This document shows positions 1 to 8,792 of a stretch of 64,000 nucleotides of DNA, in pieces. How positions within the stretch are numbered: position 1 is the first letter of the stretch; every line of letters begins with the position of its first letter. Under the pieces are notes generated by a model. The model was not told where the DNA came from and did no database searches. It saw only the letters and a program-made list of their open reading frames with translations. The stretch is taken from positions 124,001 through 188,000 of the forward strand of contig NZ_WUWG01000005.1 in assembly GCF_009833495.1 (NCBI RefSeq), written 5' to 3'. Source of the DNA: Oceanomicrobium pacificus. Its GTDB lineage: Bacteria > Pseudomonadota > Alphaproteobacteria > Rhodobacterales > Rhodobacteraceae. Made by a program: the position numbers and the translations under genes.

Positions 1-743
1 TAGGCGCCGAGCCCCATCAGCGTGGAAGTGATCGGGAAACCGGACTCGCCCACGAAACGGCGCAGGACCGCGCTCGCTTCGGGACCCGAGTTGATGACCC
101 CGCCGCCGGTGTAGAAGATCGGGCGCTCGGCTTCTTCGATCGCCTCGACGGCCGCCAGGATCATGTCCGCGTCGCCTTCGGTCTGCGGGGCATAGTGGCT
201 CACGCGCGCCTCTTTCGGCGGAACATAGGTGCCGGTGGCGAACTGGACGTCCTTGGGAATGTCGATCAGGACCGGGCCGGGGCGCCCGTTGGTCGCGACA
301 TGGAAGGCCTGATGGATCGTGTCGGCCAGCATGTCCGTGTCCTTCACCAGCCAGTTATGCTTGGTGCAGGGGCGGGTGATGCCGACAGTGTCGGCTTCCT
401 GGAACGCGTCATTGCCGATCATGAAGGTCGGGACCTGCCCGGTCAGGACGATCATCGGAATACTGTCCATCAACGCGTCGGTCATGCCGGTGACGGCATT
501 GGTCGCGCCGGGGCCGGAGGTGACGAGGACAACCCCGGGCTTGCCGGTCGAGCGGGCATAGCCTTCGGCGGCATGGGTCGCGCCCTGTTCGTGCCGCACG
601 AGGATGTGGCGGATGTCGTTCTGCTTGAAGATCTCGTCATAGATCGGGAGCACGGCGCCGCCCGGATAGCCGAATACGGTGTCGACACCCTGATCCTTCA
701 GGGCCTGGATAACCATTTTGGCGCCGGTCATCTGACGGGTCAT
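1..743 (-). CDS. ilvB: Acetolactate synthase large subunit, N-terminal part (cut by window edge)
   Basis: Catalytic subunit of the thiamine-diphosphate enzyme that condenses two pyruvates (or pyruvate plus 2-oxobutyrate) in valine, leucine and isoleucine synthesis. About 247 N-terminal residues are present; the gene continues beyond base 1. The TPP-binding N domain is clear: GYPGG at residues 25-29, then RHEQGATHAAEGYAR with the cofactor-activating Glu at about residue 52. The start is the ATG at 743, preceded by a purine-rich AGGAGAGAG ribosome-binding site. It lies downstream of a leader peptide and terminator (800-892), so expression should respond to charging of branched-chain aminoacyl-tRNAs. 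The family assignment is secure; ilvB versus ilvI naming is a convention. Confidence 0.95.
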   Translation of the reverse strand, partial: MTRQMTGAKMVIQALKDQGVDTVFGYPGGAVLPIYDEIFKQNDIRHILVRHEQGATHAAEGYARSTGKPGVVLVTSGPGATNAVTGMTDALMDSIPMIVLTGQVPTFMIGNDAFQEADTVGITRPCTKHNWLVKDTDMLADTIHQAFHVATNGRPGPVLIDIPKDVQFATGTYVPPKEARVSHYAPQTEGDADMILAAVEAIEEAERPIFYTGGGVINSGPEASAVLRRFVGESGFPITSTLMGLGA

Positions 744-799
744 CTTCTCTCTCCTCTGGGCTGCGGCCGCGGGGGCCGGTTGCAGCGTCGTTCAGCCAT

Positions 800-820
800 A
801 AAAAAACCCCCGACCGGGGG
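800..820 (-). terminator. Attenuator terminator of the ilv leader
   Basis: Read on the minus strand, a 5-bp GC stem (CCCCC/GGGGG, four-base loop) is followed immediately by a run of seven T. It lies between the leader peptide stop (851) and the ilvB start (743). Upstream GC-rich segments around 823-850 could form an alternative structure, as expected of an attenuator. Confidence 0.85.
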
Positions 821-850
821 TGCAGCGCTTGGTCCGATCCGGTGCTCCGG

Positions 851-892
851 TCAGAACAAGCGCAGTCCAAGAATTACTACAGTCGCGGTCAT
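851..892 (-). CDS. ilv leader peptide (13 aa)
   Basis: A short reading frame encodes MTATVVILGLRLF. It contains two adjacent Val codons, one Ile and three Leu codons, the amino acids made by the downstream pathway. It has a good Shine-Dalgarno (AGAGGAAA) before the ATG at 892 and ends about 30 nt before the terminator hairpin. This is the standard architecture of a ribosome-mediated attenuator for branched-chain amino acid genes; stalling at Val/Ile/Leu codons would prevent terminator formation. Confidence 0.85.
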   Translation of the reverse strand: MTATVVILGLRLF

Positions 893-915
893 GGCATTTC
901 CTCTTGCGTCCGCTT

Positions 916-944
916 TTCTTAGGCAGGCCGTGCCGGAAGGTCAA
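916..944 (-). promoter_or_regulatory. Sigma-70 promoter of the ilv leader and ilvB
   Basis: On the minus strand TTGACC (944-939) and TAAGAA (921-916) are separated by exactly 17 nt. Transcription would start near 908, leaving a short 5' leader before the leader-peptide ATG at 892. Confidence 0.65.
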
Positions 945-1009
945 CCGGTCAAATTGCAGAAAGTTGCGAAAATCGGCCCGATTGTGGTTTTTCCTTTCGC
1001 GGGAAGGGG

Positions 1010-1642
1010 TCAGCTTTGCAGGACGCCATGCTCCAGCGCATAGCGCGTCAGGCCCGCGGTGGATGCGATGCCGAGCTTCTGCTTGATGTTCTTGCGGTGG
1101 GTCTCGACCGTGCGGACGGAAATGTCGAGCACGCGGGCCACTTCCTTGTTCGACTTGCCCGTGGCCAGTTCCAGCAGCACCGTCTGCTCGCGCGATGTGA
1201 GCGGTTCGGCCTTGCCGGCAAGATCGGGTTCGGGCGCGAGGCCGAAATAGAGTTCGCCCCGGTGTACGGCCTCTATCGCGGTGACGATCTCCTCGGTCGG
1301 CACGTCCTTCAGAAGATAGCCGCGCGCCCCGTGGCGTTTGGCCGTGGCGATATAGACCGGACTGTCATGCATCGACAGGATCAGCACTCGGGCCTGCGGG
1401 TTGTGCTCGATCATGATCTCGGTCGCGGCCAGACCGTTCATGCCGGGCATGTTGATGTCCATGAGCACGATGGCGGGCTGGTGGGCGTCGAACTTGTCGA
1501 GCGCCTCCTGACCCGTGGCGGCTGTCGCCACCACACGGATATGGTCATATGTGTCGAGGAAGGCGCGGACGCCTTCGGCCACCAGCGGATGGTCGTCGGC
1601 CAGAAGGACGGTGATCGGGTCGGATTGCGGGTCGGTCGTCAT
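1010..1642 (-). CDS. NarL/FixJ-type response regulator
   Basis: A 210-residue DNA-binding response regulator. The receiver domain occupies residues 10-125, with acidic residues D16/D17 and the phospho-acceptor D62 in LMDINMPG. A LuxR-type helix-turn-helix fills the C-terminus (about 148-192, LTSREQ to KNIKQKLG). Its ATG overlaps the TGA of the upstream histidine kinase (ATGA), so the two are translationally coupled and are almost certainly cognate partners. The pair lies divergent from a TRAP transporter operon, whose genes are the most likely target. Confidence 0.93.
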   Translation of the reverse strand: MTTDPQSDPITVLLADDHPLVAEGVRAFLDTYDHIRVVATAATGQEALDKFDAHQPAIVLMDINMPGMNGLAATEIMIEHNPQARVLILSMHDSPVYIATAKRHGARGYLLKDVPTEEIVTAIEAVHRGELYFGLAPEPDLAGKAEPLTSREQTVLLELATGKSNKEVARVLDISVRTVETHRKNIKQKLGIASTAGLTRYALEHGVLQS

Positions 1643-3105
1643 CAGGCGGGTTCCTTCTGGGAACGGTCGGTGTCGCTCGCGGCGAGCAGGTGCTTGAGGG
1701 GCAGGCGGGCCTCGACCACGGTGCCGGACGGGCCGGAGGTCACGCGCAACGTGCCGTCGAGATGTTCCACCCGTTCCTGCATGTTGCGCAGTCCGAGCCC
1801 GCTGCCCGCACGCTGGCGTGCCGCGGGCGGCAATCCGTGGCCATTATCCGCAATCCGGAGCGTCACGCCGCGCCGGTGCCCGTGGATCGACACGGTCACT
1901 TCCGTCGCATCGGCATGGCGCTCCACATTGGTCAGTGCCTCCTGCGCCACGCGGAAGAGCGCGGTCTTGGCATCGGGCTCCAGACGGTTGCGGAACACCA
2001 CCGTATCGAAATGGGTCGTGATCCCGGTGCGGCTGCCGAATTCGGTGATCAGGTTCTCCAGCGCCGGACCGAGCCCGAGATCGTCAAGAAGGGCGGGGCG
2101 CAGGTCGCGGGAGATGCGGCGCACCTCGGCAATGGCGACCTGCAATCCGTCACGGCCTTTGGACAGGTCATCCTCTGCACCCGGCTTGCCGGTTTCCAGC
2201 TTGCGGCGGGTCAGTTCCAGCGCATAGCGCACGCCCACGAGGATCTGGCTGATCCCGTCATGCAATTCGCGGGCAACGCGGCTGCGTTCCTCCTCCTGCG
2301 TGTCGAAAATCCGCTGGGTGAGCTGCTTCAGCTTGGCATCGGCCAGACGGCGTTCACGGAAATTGAGCGCCAGACCCGACAGGAAAACGAGCAGCAGCGC
2401 CGAAATGGTGATGACCGCGATCCAGACAAATGTGATGCGGATGCGTGCCTCGGTGCCGGCGCGGGCCTGTGCCACTTCGGCCAGCACATCGTCGATGAAG
2501 ATGCCGGTGCCGATCGCCCACCGCCAGTCTTGCAGGCCGATCACGTAGCTGTACATGTCCGCCACCTCTCCGGTGGAGGGTTTGGGCCAGACATAGCGGT
2601 GATAGCCGCCGCCCTTGCGGGCCCGGTCGATCAGCGTCTTGACCACGGCGTCGCCATTGCGGTCCGTCACATCGATCCAGTTCTTGCCGATCAGGTAGGT
2701 CTGGCGCGGCGAGACAAGATTGTTGCCGTCATAGTCATAGACGAAGAAGAACCCGTCATCGCCGTAGAGCATGGCCGACAGGATCTGGGTGACCCGGGTC
2801 TTGGCCTCTTCGTCATCCGGCGCGGCGCGACCGTAGATATGGTTGATCGAGTTCCGCGCCAGCTGCATGTAATTGTTGAGCTCGGACTGTTTCGCCTCGA
2901 TCAGTTCGCGCTGAAGAACCTCGATTTCCTGATCGGACAGCGCCTTGGCCTGATAGGCAACAAGCGCGGAAATCGCGAGCACCGCCAGCACCAGCGGCAC
3001 GGCGGCATAGAGGAACACTTTCTGGCCGTAGGTAATGCCGATCCGGTCACGTCGGGCGACAGGGCTTGCCGTGCCGGGTACGGGTGTCTGGCTATGCTGG
3101 TTCAT
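1642..3105 (-). CDS. Membrane sensor histidine kinase with Cache domain (HisKA_3 type)
   Basis: A 487-residue sensor kinase. Two membrane segments (about 32-53 and 224-247) flank a periplasmic single-Cache domain; FFFVYDYDGNN, YLIGKNW and the Trp/Gly-rich stretch ending WAIGTGIFIDD are typical of sCache_2. A coiled linker leads to a HisKA_3 dimerisation domain with phospho-acceptor H282 (RELHDGISQ), then a HATPase_c domain with the GSGLGLRNM ATP lid. Cache domains of this kind bind small carboxylates in several bacteria, which fits the divergent TRAP carboxylate transporter; the ligand itself is inferred. The regulator gene overlaps its stop codon. Confidence 0.92.
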   Translation of the reverse strand: MNQHSQTPVPGTASPVARRDRIGITYGQKVFLYAAVPLVLAVLAISALVAYQAKALSDQEIEVLQRELIEAKQSELNNYMQLARNSINHIYGRAAPDDEEAKTRVTQILSAMLYGDDGFFFVYDYDGNNLVSPRQTYLIGKNWIDVTDRNGDAVVKTLIDRARKGGGYHRYVWPKPSTGEVADMYSYVIGLQDWRWAIGTGIFIDDVLAEVAQARAGTEARIRITFVWIAVITISALLLVFLSGLALNFRERRLADAKLKQLTQRIFDTQEEERSRVARELHDGISQILVGVRYALELTRRKLETGKPGAEDDLSKGRDGLQVAIAEVRRISRDLRPALLDDLGLGPALENLITEFGSRTGITTHFDTVVFRNRLEPDAKTALFRVAQEALTNVERHADATEVTVSIHGHRRGVTLRIADNGHGLPPAARQRAGSGLGLRNMQERVEHLDGTLRVTSGPSGTVVEARLPLKHLLAASDTDRSQKEPA

Positions 3106-3361
3106 TGCGGCCCGTCTTTAGAAGCGCCCGAGTGTGCGCGCAAGCCCCCGGCGGGTCAAGCAGGGCTGGCCGAACCGGGCATGGCCGGTTCAACCCAAAG
3201 GGGCATTCGCGGTCCCCTGCGGGGTGTTTGTCGGCCGATCCGGGCAAATTCGAGGACAATCTACGGGTTTCTACGGATATTCATGGCAAATTCGTGACGC
3301 TAGGGTTCCGACATTATCGATCCGCCTGTCGAATCCGGCGGGCACTTATGGGAGGACTACT

Positions 3362-4444
3362 ATGGATCGCCGTTCTTTTCTGAGAACATCCGCGCTCGGC
3401 GGGACCGCCGCTGCCGCATCGACGCTGGCCGCACCGGCCTACGCACAGGGCAACCGCAAGCTGACGATGGTCACGTCCTGGGGCCGTGGCCTCGCCGGCG
3501 TGTTCGACGCAGCCCAGTATTGCGCCGACAAGATCAACGCACTGTCCGACGGGACGCTGGAAATCGAAATCAAGGCAGCTGGTGAACTCGTCGGCGCGTT
3601 CGAAGTGTTCGACGCCGTGTCCTCCGGTCAGGCCGACATGTATCACGCGGCCGACTATTACTTCATCAACCAGCATCCGGGCTATGCGTTCTTCACCTCC
3701 GTGCCGTTCGGCATGACCGCGCAGGAACTGATGAACTGGTACTACTATGCCGGCGGTCAGGAACTGCATGATGAGCTGGGCGAGGTGTTCAACCTCAAAT
3801 CCTTCATCGCGGGCAACACCGGCGCTCAGGCCGGCGGCTGGTTCCGTCAGGAAATCAAGGGTCCGGAAGATTTCAACGGCCTGAAATTCCGCATGCCGGG
3901 CCTTGGCGGCCAGGTGCTGGGCGAGCTGGGCGCATCGGTCCAGAACCTGCCGGGCGCGGAAGTGTACCAGGCGCTGGCGTCTGGCGCGATCGACGGCACC
4001 GAGTGGATCGGTCCGTGGGCCGACGAGAAAGCCGGTTTCCAGGAAATCACCAAGACCTACTACACCGCCGGCATGCACGAGCCGGGTGCCGGTCTGTCGC
4101 TCGCGACCAACCGCGAAGTGTTCGACAGCCTGTCGCCTGCGCATCAGGGCATCATCGAGGAAGTCGCCAAGGCGGCCCACTCCGACAACCTGGCGCTGTT
4201 CCTGGCCAACAATGGTGCGGCGCTCGAGCGTCTGCAGTCCGGCGGCGTGAACGTGCTCGAATTCCCCGACACCGTGTGGGATGCATTCGGCACCGCAGCA
4301 GCCACCGTGAACGAGCAGTACATGGGTGACGAGCTCTACGCGAAAATCCACGCCTCCTATCAGGACTCGATGAAGAAGTCCTCGGCCTGGATCCAGAAAT
4401 CGTCCGGCGTCTACACGGCGCAGCGCGACCGCGTTCTGGGCTGA
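3362..4444 (+). CDS. dctP: TRAP transporter substrate-binding protein (DctP family, TakP-like)
   Basis: Periplasmic solute receptor of 360 residues that delivers a carboxylate to the DctQM permease. A twin-arginine signal (RRSFLR at 3-8) and hydrophobic stretch end in AYAQG, so export by Tat with cleavage near residue 29 is likely. The family-defining arginine is R177 in KFRMPG, and GTEWIGPWADEK (from about 212) matches the 2-oxoacid/lactate-binding branch typified by TakP. The start is the ATG at 3362 after GGGAGGACTACT; an upstream in-frame extension has no ribosome-binding site. Substrate (2-oxoacid, lactate or similar) is inferred from similarity only. Confidence 0.93.
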   Translation: MDRRSFLRTSALGGTAAAASTLAAPAYAQGNRKLTMVTSWGRGLAGVFDAAQYCADKINALSDGTLEIEIKAAGELVGAFEVFDAVSSGQADMYHAADYYFINQHPGYAFFTSVPFGMTAQELMNWYYYAGGQELHDELGEVFNLKSFIAGNTGAQAGGWFRQEIKGPEDFNGLKFRMPGLGGQVLGELGASVQNLPGAEVYQALASGAIDGTEWIGPWADEKAGFQEITKTYYTAGMHEPGAGLSLATNREVFDSLSPAHQGIIEEVAKAAHSDNLALFLANNGAALERLQSGGVNVLEFPDTVWDAFGTAAATVNEQYMGDELYAKIHASYQDSMKKSSAWIQKSSGVYTAQRDRVLG

Positions 4445-4543
4445 TCGCCCGAACCTGTCTGACGATCCACCGGCGTCCGCATCCGCGGGCGCCGGTTTCG
4501 CAGACCCTCAAAGACGATACGACAGTGCGAGGGAGCCCGGGCA

Positions 4544-5440
4544 ATGCTTGATGGCGTCATCTGGTTTTTCACCAATCTTCTCATGGGCTTTGTGAATTTC
4601 TTCAAAGCCATACTCAACCCGATGGCCTGGCTTGACTGGTCCGACAAGGAAGCGCTGGGGCGCTTCATCTACTATGGCGGCTCGGTCGAGTTCTTCTTCG
4701 TCGTGGTCGATCTGGTGATTGTCCTCACCATCGCCGGACTTCTGTACCGCCCGTTCATGTGGGGCATGGTGCGGGTGATGGAGGGCTTCTCCAACAGCAT
4801 CGGCCGCTTCTTCGCGTGGGCCGGTCTGTTCATGGTCCTGCAGCAGATCATCATCGTGTTCCTGCAGCGGATCTTCCGCGTGGCCGACATCACGGTTGGG
4901 CCTTTCGGATATGTCTTCACCCGCGACCTGAGCTGGTATTCAGAGGAACTCAAGCTCTACAACGCGATGATCGTCGCGCTCTGCTGCGCCTACACATTCG
5001 TGCAGGGCGGGCATGTGCGGGTCGACCTCTTCTATGCCGGCATGCGCTTCCGCACCAAGCGGCTGGTGGACATGCTGGGCTCGCTTTTCTTCGTGCTGCC
5101 GATGATGACCCTCGTCTGGCTCTACGGCTGGTATTTCATGTGGCGCCATCTGGTGACGCCGAAAATCTCCGCCACCGACAAGATCGAAGTGGTGATGCGC
5201 AAGACCAAGCTGATGAAATGGAATGTCGAGACGATCGGGTTTTCGCCGAACGGGTTCGACGCCTATTTCCTCTTCAAGGTGCTGCTCGTCGCCTTTGCCG
5301 GGATGATGTTCATCCAGGGGCTCGCCTTCTTCTACCGCTCGCTTCTGGAGCGGATCGAGGGTGAGGAGAGCGCCGGCAAATATCTGGATAAAGACAAACT
5401 GGATGACGAGATTTCCGAACTCGTCGAATCCATTCACTAA
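4544..5440 (+). CDS. dctQ: TRAP transporter small permease (DctQ family)
   Basis: Small membrane subunit of the TRAP transporter, 298 residues, longer than the usual 160-200. The extra length is N-terminal: an amphipathic start (about 1-45) and a first membrane segment (EFFFVVVDLVIVLTIAGLLY) precede the DctQ core. The core contains the conserved HVRVDLFY motif of DctQ proteins near 165-172, followed by two more hydrophobic segments. The C-terminal tail is acidic and cytoplasmic-looking. It lies 99 bp after dctP and 15 bp before dctM. The long DctQ goes with the long DctM of this system. Confidence 0.88.
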   Translation: MLDGVIWFFTNLLMGFVNFFKAILNPMAWLDWSDKEALGRFIYYGGSVEFFFVVVDLVIVLTIAGLLYRPFMWGMVRVMEGFSNSIGRFFAWAGLFMVLQQIIIVFLQRIFRVADITVGPFGYVFTRDLSWYSEELKLYNAMIVALCCAYTFVQGGHVRVDLFYAGMRFRTKRLVDMLGSLFFVLPMMTLVWLYGWYFMWRHLVTPKISATDKIEVVMRKTKLMKWNVETIGFSPNGFDAYFLFKVLLVAFAGMMFIQGLAFFYRSLLERIEGEESAGKYLDKDKLDDEISELVESIH

Positions 5441-5455
5441 GGATCGGGCAGGACT

Positions 5456-7813
5456 ATGCTTTTTGGATTAGATGGCGTTGAAATCAGCCTGATCATCGTG
5501 TTCGCCTGCCTGTTCGGGGCGATCATGTCCGGCTATCCGGTGGCCTTTGCCATCGGTGGCGCGGCGATTGTCTCCTTCGGGATCATTGCGGCGCTCGACA
5601 GTTCCGGCATCCTCGTGAAGGAAGTGATCGACACCGGCTCGGCCGAATATGCCGCCGTGATCGCGGAAGGCGTGCCGCGCTACCAGATTTCCCATTTCAG
5701 ATACCCCGACCTTCCGATGGTCACCGAGGCCCTGCTGCCGGGCGGTTGGGAAACCGCGATGGACCGCAACCTGTCTTTTATCGTGAACCGGATGAACGAG
5801 CGGGTTCTGGCCGGACCGTCGATCGAGACGCTGCTCGCCGTCGCAATGTTCGTGCTGATGGGCATCACGCTGGAGCGGTCGCGGATCGCCAACGACCTGC
5901 TGACCACCATGGCGCGGATCTTCGGGCCGCTGCCCGGCGGCCTTGCCGTGTCGGTGGTCGTCGTCGGTGCGTTCCTCGCGGCCTCGACCGGTATCGTCGG
6001 CGCAACGGTGGTGACGATGGGGCTCCTGTCCCTGCCGACCATGCTGCGCAACAATTATTCGCCGGAACTGGCGACGGGCGTCATCGCGGCGTCGGGCACG
6101 CTGGGGCAGATCATTCCGCCCTCGATCGTCATCGTTCTGCTCGGCACGCTGGCGGGCGACCTCTATGCGACCGCGCAGGAAGAGCGCGCTTCGCTTCTGG
6201 GCTGTTCGGACGCGCTCACCTATCTGGGCGAGGCGGCGGTTCTGTCCGTCGGCACGCTCTTCCAGGCGGCGATCATTCCGGGCGTCTTCCTCGCCTTCCT
6301 CTACGGGCTCTATGCGTTCGGCTATGCGCTCTTCCGCCCGCAGAACGCGCCGCCGATCCATTTCGATGAGGACGGGCGCGAAGGCACCACGCGGGCGCAC
6401 AAGCTGACATGGTTCCTCGGCGTTCCGGTGGCGCTCATCGTCATTGCCGTCGGCATGACCAGCGTCAACATTGCCGGCAGCCAGTCGATTGCCGTTTCCT
6501 CGATCGCCGAACAGGGGCTGCAGGCCGAACTGCGCACCAATGTCGGCGAGCAGTGCAAGATCGCGATGATCGAGAAGCACGGGCAGGAGAAATGGGACCG
6601 CGCCGTGGCCACGCAGGCCGAGATCGACGCGGCGGGCGGTTCGCTCAGCCAGGAAGACCGTGTCCTGTCGGAAGACCAGTTGGCCGAGGCCCGCGCGGCA
6701 GCGATCGAGGCCGCAGCCCCGATCTCCACCGGTCTCCTGACCATCGTGACCTTCCTCGCACTGGTGCTGACCACCGCCTACGGTGTTGCACCGCAGGAAG
6801 CGCGGCGGCCGCTGATGGTCGGCGGGGCAGGCGTGCTTCTGGCGCTCCTTTTGGACATCGTCCTGATCTCCCCGACGACCAGTTCGGGGGCCATGTTCCT
6901 GTTGCAGGCCATTCCCTTCTACCTGATCTATCGCGGGCTGCGTCCGGCGGTGGCACGGCTGGGGCAGAATGACCTGCTGCGCGTCGTCTTCCCGCCGCTG
7001 GTGCTGATCGTGGCCGTTCTGGGCTCGATCCTCGGCGGGATCACCAACCCGACGCCGGCCGCCGCACTCGGCGCGGGCGGGGCGATCATGCTGGCGGCCT
7101 ATCGCAAGCTGCAGGAACAGGAAGGCGCGTCCGGCAAGATCATCCTTCTGGCGAGCTTCGCCATGGTGATCATGCTGCTGATCGGCGTGAATTTCGACCT
7201 GCGGGCCAATGTCTCGAATGTCAGTTTCGAGAACTGGGTGGCGATCATCGTGGCACTCGTCTGCTACCATGTTGCCATCGGCGGCCTGCTCTATGCCTGC
7301 TGGGTGCTTCTGAAGACCCGCGTGCTGACGCCGGTTGTTCGGGAAACCGCCAAGGTGACCTCGATGGTCTTTGCCATCCTGATCGGGTCGCAGCTTCTGA
7401 ACCTTGTCGTCATCTCCTTTGGCGGCGAGCATTATATTCAGGAGTTCCTGCGCAGCTTCGATCAGGAATGGGTCGTGTTCCTGATCGTGATGCTGGTGCT
7501 CTTCATCCTGGGCTTCGTGCTCGACTTCCTGGAGATCATCTACATCGTCATCCCGATCGTCGGGCCGGTCATCTATGGCGGCACGATGGACCCGAAATGG
7601 GTGACGATCATGATCGCCGTGAACCTGCAGACAAGCTTCCTGACGCCGCCCTTCGGCTTCGCGCTCTTCTATTTGCGCGGGGTGGCACCGGCGAGTGTGA
7701 CGACGGGCCATATCTACCGCGGCGTCATTCCCTTCGTGCTGATCCAGGTGATCGGTCTGGCGATCCTGTGGTTCTTCCCCTCGATCGTGACCATCCTGCC
7801 GGATCTGCTCTGA
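5456..7813 (+). CDS. dctM: TRAP transporter large permease (DctM family) with large insertions
   Basis: The ion-coupled transport subunit of the TRAP system. At 785 residues it is nearly twice the usual 430. Core DctM sequence is visible at 120-235 (FVLMGITLERSRI, ASTGIVGATVVTMGLL, GTLGQIIPPSIVIVLLG) and 670-785 (FLDFLEIIYIVIPIVGP, NLQTSFLTPPFGFALFYL). Between them lie additional membrane segments and a soluble, Gln/Glu/Ala-rich stretch at 341-421; another polar loop occupies 47-120. No frameshift is evident, so the insertions belong to this subfamily. The gene ends just before a strong terminator. Confidence 0.9.
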   Translation: MLFGLDGVEISLIIVFACLFGAIMSGYPVAFAIGGAAIVSFGIIAALDSSGILVKEVIDTGSAEYAAVIAEGVPRYQISHFRYPDLPMVTEALLPGGWETAMDRNLSFIVNRMNERVLAGPSIETLLAVAMFVLMGITLERSRIANDLLTTMARIFGPLPGGLAVSVVVVGAFLAASTGIVGATVVTMGLLSLPTMLRNNYSPELATGVIAASGTLGQIIPPSIVIVLLGTLAGDLYATAQEERASLLGCSDALTYLGEAAVLSVGTLFQAAIIPGVFLAFLYGLYAFGYALFRPQNAPPIHFDEDGREGTTRAHKLTWFLGVPVALIVIAVGMTSVNIAGSQSIAVSSIAEQGLQAELRTNVGEQCKIAMIEKHGQEKWDRAVATQAEIDAAGGSLSQEDRVLSEDQLAEARAAAIEAAAPISTGLLTIVTFLALVLTTAYGVAPQEARRPLMVGGAGVLLALLLDIVLISPTTSSGAMFLLQAIPFYLIYRGLRPAVARLGQNDLLRVVFPPLVLIVAVLGSILGGITNPTPAAALGAGGAIMLAAYRKLQEQEGASGKIILLASFAMVIMLLIGVNFDLRANVSNVSFENWVAIIVALVCYHVAIGGLLYACWVLLKTRVLTPVVRETAKVTSMVFAILIGSQLLNLVVISFGGEHYIQEFLRSFDQEWVVFLIVMLVLFILGFVLDFLEIIYIVIPIVGPVIYGGTMDPKWVTIMIAVNLQTSFLTPPFGFALFYLRGVAPASVTTGHIYRGVIPFVLIQVIGLAILWFFPSIVTILPDLL

Positions 7814-7839
7814 GCAGGGGCTGAAAGGACAAAGGGAAA

Positions 7840-7867
7840 GGGCCGCAGCAACCGCTGCGGCCCTTTT
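7840..7867 (+). terminator. Rho-independent terminator after the TRAP operon
   Basis: A perfect 10-bp stem (GGGCCGCAGC/GCTGCGGCCC, loop AACC) followed by TTTT, 26 bp after the dctM stop. As a near-symmetric hairpin flanked by A and T runs it can also serve the convergent bpt gene. Confidence 0.9.
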
Positions 7868-7890
7868 CATGTTTGGTGCCGATCTGGCGG

Positions 7891-8715
7891 TCAGATTTCG
7901 GTAATGTCCGGGAGTTCGATCGCGGCCACTTCCTGCGCGATCTGTGCATGCAGGTCGGTGCTGCGCGCCGGCGCGGTCCGGTCCTCGGGCGCGAGCATGC
8001 GCCAGCCGCCGTCGCGATAGACCTCGAGTGGCGAGAAGCGGGCCTTGTAATCCATCTTGGGCGATCCCTGCACCCAGTAGCCCAGATAGACATATTTGAG
8101 CCCGGCCTCGCGGGCGATGCGGATATGGTCGAGGATCATGTAGGTGCCGAGGCTGCGGCGGGTCTCGCTCACATCAAAGAAAGAGTAGACGAGCGACAGT
8201 CCGTCCGCGAGCACGTCGGTGAGGCAGGTGGCCATCAGCCGGGTCGTCCCGTCCGCCTGCGGCTGCACATATTCAAGGATGCGGCTGCGCACCGGCGTTT
8301 CCTCGACCATGGCGGCAAATTCGTAGATATCCATATCCGCCATGCCGCCATCGGCGTGGCGCGCGTCGAGATAGGAACGGAAGAGGGCGAACTGTTCCTC
8401 GGTCGCCCAGGTGTCGCGCGGTTCGCGCAGAAGGTCCGCGTTGCGGTTCATCACCCGCCGCAGGCTGCGGTTGGGGCGGAATGCATCGACCGGGATGCGC
8501 GCCGACAGGCAGGCGGAACAGTCGGCGCAGGACGGGCGGTAGAGCACGTTCTGCGACCGGCGGAAACCCTGCCGCGAGAGCACGTCATTGAGCTTGTTGG
8601 CATCCGATCCGTGAAGGGCGGTAAAGAGCTTGCGCTCGATCCGCCCCTCCAGATACGGGCACGGCTGCGGGGCCGTGACATAGAATTGCGGCGCCGTCGG
8701 CGGCAAGTGACGCAT
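7891..8715 (-). CDS. bpt: Aspartate/glutamate leucyltransferase (bacterial R-transferase homologue)
   Basis: N-degron pathway enzyme that adds leucine from Leu-tRNA to N-terminal Asp or Glu, marking proteins for ClpS/ClpAP. The 274-residue length and both family domains fit: an N-terminal Cys-rich segment ([16 protein letters not shown], about 61-76) and a C-terminal GNAT-like domain with [22 protein letters not shown] (about 223-244). Members of this length in alphaproteobacteria are annotated Bpt (formerly Ate). It is transcribed convergently to the TRAP operon and shares its terminator region. No neighbour has a related role. Confidence 0.93.
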   Translation of the reverse strand: MRHLPPTAPQFYVTAPQPCPYLEGRIERKLFTALHGSDANKLNDVLSRQGFRRSQNVLYRPSCADCSACLSARIPVDAFRPNRSLRRVMNRNADLLREPRDTWATEEQFALFRSYLDARHADGGMADMDIYEFAAMVEETPVRSRILEYVQPQADGTTRLMATCLTDVLADGLSLVYSFFDVSETRRSLGTYMILDHIRIAREAGLKYVYLGYWVQGSPKMDYKARFSPLEVYRDGGWRMLAPEDRTAPARSTDLHAQIAQEVAAIELPDITEI

Positions 8716-8792
8716 GCGTGTCCCCCAACACAGGTATCAGGCCGACAACGCTAGCAAAGCCCGGGGGCGGCTTGCAATTGCCTATCTGGCCC

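Noticed and set aside
5468-7870. An 800-codon open frame antisense to dctM
   Set aside because: It has the Arg/His/Asp/Gln-rich composition of a GC-rich antisense shadow, no ribosome-binding site, and lies opposite a well-supported permease gene.
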